Shown piece after piece: positions 56,922-64,000 of a DNA stretch of 64,000 nucleotides. The stretch comes from Moraxella ovis (GTDB lineage Bacteria > Pseudomonadota > Gammaproteobacteria > Pseudomonadales > Moraxellaceae): contig NZ_UGPW01000001.1 in assembly GCF_900453105.1 (NCBI RefSeq), positions 62,001-126,000 on the forward strand, in the 5' to 3' direction. The position numbers and the translations under genes were made by a program. The notes below the pieces were generated by a model that was not told where the DNA came from, searched no databases, and worked only from the letters and a program-made list of their open reading frames with translations. Positions within the stretch are counted from its first letter, which is position 1. Each line of letters begins with the position of its first letter.

Positions 56922-57947
56922 TTAGAAGCGGTAGATGGCGCCGATCTCGAGGCCTTTGCCATCAACTTTGGTTTTGTCGTACTCGGCTTTTTTGAAACCA
57001 AGGCTGGCAAAACCGGTTAGGTTTTTATCAACATTATGCTTCACACCAATGGTGCCGCCAGACGACTCGCCATTGCTATAACCTTTATAGTTATCGCTGT
57101 AGTAGCCTTCTAGCCATACTGTGGTTGGTTCTTTTAGCTTATAGGCAACACCTGCAAATGCAGCCAATTCATTATCGTCGCTATTAAAATCAGTGTACTG
57201 CAGGATGCCGTATGTTTTGATTTTATCAGTAGCTTGATAAGAAATAGAGCCACGTGCAGATTTTAGATCATTGCCTGCTTGAGTATAGGTAAAACCAGCA
57301 TAAGTTTTGTCGTCTTGGTGGATGGCACCCAGCATCACAAAGTCGCGACTAACGCTTTTTGCCACGCCATCTTCAAAGGTGCGGAAAGAGCGCGCGCCGT
57401 CTTTGCCTTCATCCATGCCGTATTGTACAAAAGCATAGGTCTTGTTGTTGTTAAATTTAGGCGTGCTATAAACCACCGTGTTATTTACCCAAGCGGCGTC
57501 ATGACCGAAGTCATAGCCACCACCTGCGACACGCCACCATGATTCACTCACATCTAGGTAATCATCTTGAGAGATGGTGCGACCTGCCAGCAGTTTACCA
57601 TACTGTTTGTTATTAAGTGCCAGATAGCCATGGCGGGCTGAGAAGTTGGTATCGCTATTTTCTGCAACGTCAATGCGATATTCTAGGCGATATTCTAAAT
57701 CGGTGTTCTCAGTTAGGGCTTCTTTACCTCTAAAACCAAGACGCGAGTTGCCTGAACCAAGCTCAGGACGCTTACTGGTTTTGCTTTCGTCGACAATGCT
57801 ATTTACTTTGGTTTCGATGTCATTATAGGTTAATGATAGACGAACTTGACCATAAACTTCAGGGGCGGCGTACGCGGCAGTGGATAATGCTGCGATGGCA
57901 AGCACGCTTGAGGTTTTGATGGCGGTGGCTAAAAGTGATTTTTTCAT
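56922..57947 (-). CDS. Outer-membrane porin
   Basis: A 341-residue Gram-negative general porin. The signal peptide is MKKSLLATAIKTSS...TAAYA, and mature APEVYGQVRLSLTYNDIET follows. Alternating barrel strands include GNSRLGFRGKEALTENTDLE, YRLEYRIDVAENSD and KQYGKLLAGRTISQDDYLDV. The last residue is Phe (EIGAIYRF), the usual insertion signal. The channel's specificity cannot be read from sequence. It is a single gene with its own terminator. Confidence 0.9.
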   Translation of the reverse strand: MKKSLLATAIKTSSVLAIAALSTAAYAAPEVYGQVRLSLTYNDIETKVNSIVDESKTSKRPELGSGNSRLGFRGKEALTENTDLEYRLEYRIDVAENSDTNFSARHGYLALNNKQYGKLLAGRTISQDDYLDVSESWWRVAGGGYDFGHDAAWVNNTVVYSTPKFNNNKTYAFVQYGMDEGKDGARSFRTFEDGVAKSVSRDFVMLGAIHQDDKTYAGFTYTQAGNDLKSARGSISYQATDKIKTYGILQYTDFNSDDNELAAFAGVAYKLKEPTTVWLEGYYSDNYKGYSNGESSGGTIGVKHNVDKNLTGFASLGFKKAEYDKTKVDGKGLEIGAIYRF

Positions 57948-59326
<1,379 letters not shown>

Positions 59327-59365
59327 TAAGCGACAATTATTAAAAAATAGAATCTAGAGAATATT

Positions 59366-61765
59366 ATGAAAATCAGCGAAAATTGGCTAAGACAATGGGC
59401 AAATCCTGCCAACACCTCGGATGAATTGGGTCAGCAGCTCACCATGGCGGGGCTGGAACTAGACGGTGCAGACACGGTTGCGCCTGAATTTAGTGGCGTG
59501 GTGGTCGGCGAGGTCATCACCTGTGAGCAGCATCCCGATGCGGATCGCCTGCGTGTTACTACGGTTAATATCGGTACAGGTGAGAACCTACAGATCGTCT
59601 GCGGTGCGCCAAATGTCCGTACAGGCCTAAAAGTTGCCGTCGCGACTGTCGGTGCGGTGCTGCCACCGATTGATGGTAAGCCATTTAACATCAAAAAAGG
59701 TAAGCTTCGTGGCGTTGAGAGCCAAGGCATGCTGTGCGGTGCTTCTGAGATTGGTTTGGTTGATGAGATTGATGGTCTGTTAGAGTTGCCTGATGATACG
59801 CCGATCGGCGTTGATGTGCGTGATTATTTGGGCTTAGATGCGATGATCTTTGACATCGCCATCACGCCAAACCGTGGCGATTGCTTTAGTGTATTAGGTC
59901 TGGCTCGTGAGATCAGCGTGATTAATCGCCTGCCGCTAAACTGTCCAGAAATCAAAGCCATAACCCCAAGCACCGACAAAAAAGTCAATGTTAATGTGCT
60001 TAATGATGAAGCCTGCCCGCGTTATCTTGCGCAGTGCATCAGTAATATCGACCGTACTGCCAAGAGTCCAAAATGGTTGGTGGATAATCTGATGGCATCA
60101 GGCATGCGCACGCACAACTTCTTGGTAGATGTGACGAACTATGTATTGCTAGAGCTGGGTCAGCCGCTACATGCCTTTGATGCGGATAAGATTCAAGGCG
60201 ACATCGTTGTACGTCTGGCAAATCAAGGTGAGACACTAGAACTGCTTAATGAGCAGACCATCACACTAACAGGCGATGAGCTTGTGATTGCTGATGATGT
60301 AGGCGCGCTGGCATTGGCGGGCATCATGGGTGGCATGCGCTCGTCAGTGACTGACGAGACGACGAACATCGTGTTGGAGTCTGCGCATTTTAATCAGCTT
60401 GCCATCGCCGCACGTGCCAGACGTTTTGGTTTGCACACCGATGCCAGCCAGCGCTTTGAGCGTGGTGTAGACTTTGAATTGCCATTGATGGCGCTTCATC
60501 GCGCGACCGCTTTGATTCACGAAGTGGCAGGTGCAGAAGTCGGGCAGATTACCACCGTAGAAAATCTTGATAAACTACCAAAACGCAGCCCAATCCATCT
60601 GCCATATGCGAAGATCGAGCAGCTATTGGGCGTGGCATTGCCTAGTGATGAAGTTGTCGATATTCTAAATCGTCTAGAGATTGTCACGCAGTTTGATGGT
60701 GATGAATTCATCTGCCAGCCGCCAAGCCATCGCTTTGACATGAATATCGCAGAGGATCTGGTTGAAGAAATTGCGCGTATCCACGGCTATGATCACATTA
60801 AGCCGCGCTTGCCAGAATTTGCTGTGGACATGAGCTATGACGACGCAGCAGATCTAACGCATGAACTCAAACTAAGCCTAGCGGCATCGGGTTACTTTGA
60901 AGCGGTGAGCTTTAGCTTTAGCGATGCTAAGATCGAAGCGCTGTTTAATGATGACAAGCTTGGTGCAGTATTGCCACTTGCCAATCCGATCTCAGCAGAC
61001 TTAGCGGTAATGCGCCGTACATTATTATCCAGCCTGCTACCTGTGGTGTCTTATAACCTGAACCGCCAACAGCCTCGCATGCGTCTGTTTGAGACGGGTT
61101 TGTCTTTTGTGGGTCAGAACATTGATAACCTAGTGCAGACCCCGAGCCTTGCGATGGTTGCCACCGGCTTGGTTGCTGAAGAGGGCATCTATGATAAGCG
61201 CGTGATGGACTTTTTTGATCTAAAGCGCGATGTTGAAAGCCTACTGCCACAAGGTCTAAATAAGACCAGCCTAAGCTACGAGCGCGCTGATTTAGCGTTC
61301 TTACACCCTGGGCAAAGTGCTTATCTTGTGGTGAATGGTGTGCGTCTCGGCTGGTTCGGTCAGTTACACCCAAGCATCGCCAAAGCGCTTGATCTGCCGG
61401 CTGTTTGGGTGGCTCAATTTGCCATCGAAGATCTCATCGATCTGCATCGCGCGACCAACGCCATCACCGCCCCGAGTAAATTCCCAAGCGTGCGCCGTGA
61501 CTTGGCATTCTTGGTGGATAAATCGGTAGAGTGGCAAGATTTGGTTGTGGATATTCGTGCGGCAGCAGGTAAATATCTGACCGATCTTTGGTTGTTCGAT
61601 GTCTATGAAGGCGACAGACTGCCAGAGGGCAAAAAATCACTGGCTTTTGCCATGCTTTTCCAGAATGCTGATGCCACATTAGAAGATGATGTCATCAAAA
61701 AAGCGATGGATGATGTCGCCTCTAGATTGAGCGACAAGCACGGCGCAAAGCTAAGAGATAGTTAA
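59366..61765 (+). CDS. pheT: Phenylalanine-tRNA ligase beta subunit
   Basis: A 799-residue subunit. An N-terminal OB-fold tRNA-binding domain is at about residues 40-150 (VITCEQHPDADRLRVTTVN). The B3/4 editing domain, the B5 domain with FDMNIAEDLVEEIARIHGYD, and a C-terminal FDX-ACB domain (SKFPSVRRDLAFLVDKSVEW) follow. It pairs with PheS. ihfA is next after 46 bases. Confidence 0.96.
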   Translation: MKISENWLRQWANPANTSDELGQQLTMAGLELDGADTVAPEFSGVVVGEVITCEQHPDADRLRVTTVNIGTGENLQIVCGAPNVRTGLKVAVATVGAVLPPIDGKPFNIKKGKLRGVESQGMLCGASEIGLVDEIDGLLELPDDTPIGVDVRDYLGLDAMIFDIAITPNRGDCFSVLGLAREISVINRLPLNCPEIKAITPSTDKKVNVNVLNDEACPRYLAQCISNIDRTAKSPKWLVDNLMASGMRTHNFLVDVTNYVLLELGQPLHAFDADKIQGDIVVRLANQGETLELLNEQTITLTGDELVIADDVGALALAGIMGGMRSSVTDETTNIVLESAHFNQLAIAARARRFGLHTDASQRFERGVDFELPLMALHRATALIHEVAGAEVGQITTVENLDKLPKRSPIHLPYAKIEQLLGVALPSDEVVDILNRLEIVTQFDGDEFICQPPSHRFDMNIAEDLVEEIARIHGYDHIKPRLPEFAVDMSYDDAADLTHELKLSLAASGYFEAVSFSFSDAKIEALFNDDKLGAVLPLANPISADLAVMRRTLLSSLLPVVSYNLNRQQPRMRLFETGLSFVGQNIDNLVQTPSLAMVATGLVAEEGIYDKRVMDFFDLKRDVESLLPQGLNKTSLSYERADLAFLHPGQSAYLVVNGVRLGWFGQLHPSIAKALDLPAVWVAQFAIEDLIDLHRATNAITAPSKFPSVRRDLAFLVDKSVEWQDLVVDIRAAAGKYLTDLWLFDVYEGDRLPEGKKSLAFAMLFQNADATLEDDVIKKAMDDVASRLSDKHGAKLRDS

Positions 61766-61811
61766 TCCAAATGCCACTTCGGTGGCTATTGACCTAACAT
61801 AAGGACACATC

Positions 61812-62111
61812 ATGAGTGCATTAACCAAAGCTGACATGATAGACCGCTTAACGATTCGTCTGCGCATCACTCGCCAAGATGCCAGACAGATTGTGGATAA
61901 ATTTTTTGAAGAAATTAGCCAAAATCTCGCTGACGGCAAGGAAGTCAAGATCTCTGGATTTGGTAATTTTGAATTAAAAGACAAAAAATCCCGCCCAGGG
62001 CGCAACCCAAAGACGGGCGAGAGCATTCCTGTTAAGGCGCGCCGCGTGGTAACATTCAAGGCAGGTCAAAAATTCCGCACGCGCATCGAGATGGAGAATG
62101 ATCCGCGTTAG
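61812..62111 (+). CDS. ihfA: Integration host factor alpha subunit
   Basis: A 99-residue DNA-bending protein of the HU/IHF family: [40 protein letters not shown], then [19 protein letters not shown]. The pheST-ihfA order is the classical one. AAGGAC precedes the ATG. Confidence 0.96.
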   Translation: MSALTKADMIDRLTIRLRITRQDARQIVDKFFEEISQNLADGKEVKISGFGNFELKDKKSRPGRNPKTGESIPVKARRVVTFKAGQKFRTRIEMENDPR

Positions 62112-62336
62112 TCGGCAGACTGCTGTTAATTTCAATGAGCTGATTTGCTAAATTTGCTTGAATAGTTGGTGGTATTTTGCTAAAATATCGGCTCATTTTT
62201 CCCATCTAAGTGGGCTAATGTGTGAAAACATGGTGCGGTATGCCAAAGTTGGTTGGTGATGGCGTGGCTATGTTCGGCTGTAATGGTATTTACCAAGGCA
62301 GTATATATTAGTGCTTAGATTTATTGGACGATCATC

Positions 62337-62600
62337 ATGCGTAAAGACATCCACCCAGAATACAAAGAAGTTCTATTCCACGACACCAATGCTGACGTGT
62401 ACTTCCTAACTCGCTCAACTGTTGCGACTAAGACTACTCGTGAATACGAAGGTCAAGAATACCCATATTTCCCACTTGATATCTCAAGTGCGTCGCACCC
62501 ATTCTACACTGGCGAGCAACGTAAAGCATCTAACGAAGGTCGTGTTGCTAGCTTCAACAAGCGTTTTGGTGCATTCGCAAGCCGTGGCAAAAAAGCCTAA
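62337..62600 (+). CDS. rpmE2: 50S ribosomal protein L31, type B
   Basis: An 87-residue protein starting [20 protein letters not shown], with [19 protein letters not shown] and VASFNKRFG. It has no zinc-binding cysteines, which defines the type B (YkgM) form. A terminator follows. The 225 bases before it show no gene. Confidence 0.94.
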   Translation: MRKDIHPEYKEVLFHDTNADVYFLTRSTVATKTTREYEGQEYPYFPLDISSASHPFYTGEQRKASNEGRVASFNKRFGAFASRGKKA

Positions 62601-62633
62601 CTTGTCCACCAAAAGCAATAAAGCTTTTGATGT

Positions 62634-62661
62634 AAACCGTCCTGTATGGACGGTTTTTTTA
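62634..62661 (+). terminator. Rho-independent terminator of rpmE2
   Basis: AAACCGTCC (62635-62643) pairs with GGACGGTTT around TGTAT, with T7 in total at the 3' end. Confidence 0.9.
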
Positions 62662-62877
62662 TTATCCATCACAATGAGTTGAGCGATTTTTGAACAGTTT
62701 TTATCAAAAGAGCATTAAGCTGTTCAAATTTATAAAAATAATTGCCAAAAATATAAAACTTGACCCAACAAATAGATGACGAATTTGGCGCATCGTGATA
62801 GACTATGAATAATTTATTTGTATCAGCCATCAGTTGATGGTGATGTTAGATTTTTTAAAAGAATATTTGGGGTAGAT

Positions 62878-63759
62878 ATGGATCAGAGTGTTTGGCTGTT
62901 GCTTGCAGTGCTTGCGATTGTACTCGGATGTATTTTGTTGGTGCCTGCCATTTTGCGCGCCATTAATAGCAAAAAACAAATCGATCATGATGGCGATGTA
63001 CATCACAAAGATGGTTTGCCGATCACGCCAAGAGACGAGCGACTGCTGACTCATGATGATGCGGTTGCCTTGCCAAGCGACGACGCACCTGATGCGCTAA
63101 CCAGCATGGCGGCGGTGGCAGCTTCATCCCCTGTGGTGAGTGCATCAGATCGACCGACTATTAATCCTGAGCCCAACAAGCCTGCTGAAAATGCTGATGA
63201 GACGATCGCGCCGAGCGATGCTGCGCACGAAGAGACCGAGCAGCTGCGCGAGCTTAATGGTAAATTTGAGCAAAATTCCCCAATCCTAGATAAGCATCTG
63301 TCTGACCAAGAAAGCTTCGATCAGAATAACAGCCCACTGTTGAATGCCACAGACAACATCGCTGTGGTGATCACACCACGTAACGCCTACACGGGACTGT
63401 CAGGCAAAATCGTACTGAGCTTAGTGCGTGAATACGGCTTAAAATATGGCGTGATGAACATGTTCCACCGCTACGAGCATGAGAATGGCACGGGCGATCT
63501 GTGGTTTAGTATGATGGGCGTGAATAACGAGGGTGTTCAGCCGTTTGACTTGAATGTACTTGCTGAGAGTCGTTTTAATAGCATTCTATTGTTCTTATCA
63601 CTGCCGCACCCACATGCCTTGCGTGGCTTTGACAGCATGGTGTCAGTGGCGCAGATGATCGCTGATGACCTAGAGGCTGACATATATAACGAAGAGGGCT
63701 ACACGCTCGACGATGCAGAATTTGCCAAATTGCGTGCCCACGCTGCCAGCCATCAATAA
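62878..63759 (+). CDS. zipA: Cell division protein ZipA
   Basis: A 293-residue division protein that anchors FtsZ to the membrane. One N-terminal helix (MDQSVWLLLAVLAIVLGCIL) is followed by a ~130-residue charged Pro/Ala/Asp-rich linker and a C-terminal FtsZ-binding domain (GKIVLSLVREYGLKYGVMNM, FHRYEHENGTGDLWFSM). I chose ATG 62878; the ATG at 62818 adds an unsupported 20 residues. Its position before ligA is the usual order. Confidence 0.92.
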   Translation: MDQSVWLLLAVLAIVLGCILLVPAILRAINSKKQIDHDGDVHHKDGLPITPRDERLLTHDDAVALPSDDAPDALTSMAAVAASSPVVSASDRPTINPEPNKPAENADETIAPSDAAHEETEQLRELNGKFEQNSPILDKHLSDQESFDQNNSPLLNATDNIAVVITPRNAYTGLSGKIVLSLVREYGLKYGVMNMFHRYEHENGTGDLWFSMMGVNNEGVQPFDLNVLAESRFNSILLFLSLPHPHALRGFDSMVSVAQMIADDLEADIYNEEGYTLDDAEFAKLRAHAASHQ

Positions 63760-63774
63760 GTTTATGCCTTCTAA

Positions 63775-63802
63775 AAACCGTCTTTGATAAGGCGGTTTTT
63801 TG
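63775..63802 (+). terminator. Terminator-like hairpin after zipA
   Basis: AAAACCG...CGGTTTTTT forms an imperfect stem over TCTTTGATAAGG with T residues at the 3' side. It lies between zipA and ligA and may be partial. Confidence 0.6.
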
Positions 63803-63832
63803 TCTGATTTTATAGTTGTTTAGAAGTTAAAA

Positions 63833-64000
63833 ATGACCGATTTATTTGATTTTACCCAAGAGGATTCAGCAGCCAACTCCAAAGATGATCACATCGTTGG
63901 CGAAATGCGTAATCTGATTCAAGCGCTAAAAAAACACAACCACGCCTATTATGTGCTTGATAACCCAACCATCGCTGATGATGAGTACGACAGTCTAAGA
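63833..64000 (+). CDS. ligA: NAD-dependent DNA ligase (3' end outside window)
   Basis: The first 56 codons are present: [17 protein letters not shown], then [20 protein letters not shown] and [15 protein letters not shown]. The YY and D(D)EYD elements are the NAD-binding Ia domain of LigA. It runs off the right edge of the window. The gene order zipA-ligA supports the call. Confidence 0.93.
   Translation, partial: MTDLFDFTQEDSAANSKDDHIVGEMRNLIQALKKHNHAYYVLDNPTIADDEYDSLR

Overview
The window looks like a chromosomal segment of a Moraxella-type gammaproteobacterium (Moraxellaceae). The supports are the gene order gltA / sdhCDAB / sucAB-lpd, a galU-pgi-(ugd-like)-galE sugar-nucleotide block, hisIE next to tatABC, a trimeric autotransporter with an extended signal peptide, and fairly AT-rich intergenic DNA. 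The species cannot be fixed from the sequence alone. Both ends are cut: tex on the left and ligA on the right.

Layout. 1-1597 is the 3' part of tex. 1784-3058 is gltA (minus), separated by about 0.9 kb from sdhCDAB (3996-7424, plus). 7430-18091 is an accessory island (see below). 18381-24043 is sucA-sucB-lpdA, completing a TCA-cycle block that the island splits. 24285-25502 (minus) is a trimeric autotransporter adhesin with exact 147-bp tandem repeats. 26032-30822 is galU, pgi, a UDP-sugar-dehydrogenase-like gene without its catalytic cysteine, and a frameshifted galE. 30871-33008 (minus) is an M48 peptidase and a DUF898/YjgN-type membrane protein. 33211-40924 holds rdgB, tig-clpP-clpX and fadBA. 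41164-46733 holds a small secreted protein and an iron-siderophore ABC transporter operon with an embedded CPBP protease. 47097-48829 (minus) is panF with its small partner. 48991-50547 holds a nitroreductase, a hemerythrin-like protein and the zinc-free L36 paralogue. 50680-56009 (minus) holds dusC, a UvrD-type helicase, tatCBA, hisIE and a YnfA-type protein. 56192 onward holds rpmI-rplT, a porin (minus), pheST-ihfA, rpmE2, zipA and the start of ligA.

The most unusual region is the 10.7-kb island between sdhB and sucA. It is an array of cassettes. Each complete cassette has a promoter, a 5' stem-loop, a short precursor gene, a small immunity-like gene, and a dead copy of the first ~30 codons of an outer-membrane protein gene. 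Seven precursor genes share an almost constant N-terminal region: a Sec signal peptide ending AFA-E, an acidic spacer, and a classical double-glycine-type leader ending ETEG-A. What follows is variable: usually a glycine-rich, glycine-zipper-like peptide of 70-92 residues, in one case a His-rich basic domain paired with a soluble acidic partner. The array ends in one intact outer-membrane protein gene (16495-17433) and a free-standing C39 peptidase with its own signal peptide (17462-18091). No ABC exporter, membrane-fusion protein or TolC gene is present.

My reading is a polymorphic bacteriocin or contact-toxin locus. Precursors would enter the periplasm by Sec, be trimmed there at the double-glycine site by the soluble C39 peptidase, and leave through (or act with) the outer-membrane protein. 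The cassette structure, leader conservation and remnants are directly visible; the toxin, immunity and export roles are inference. Several genes here, and galE, carry single-base frameshifts, many in homopolymers, so either gene decay or sequencing error must be considered.
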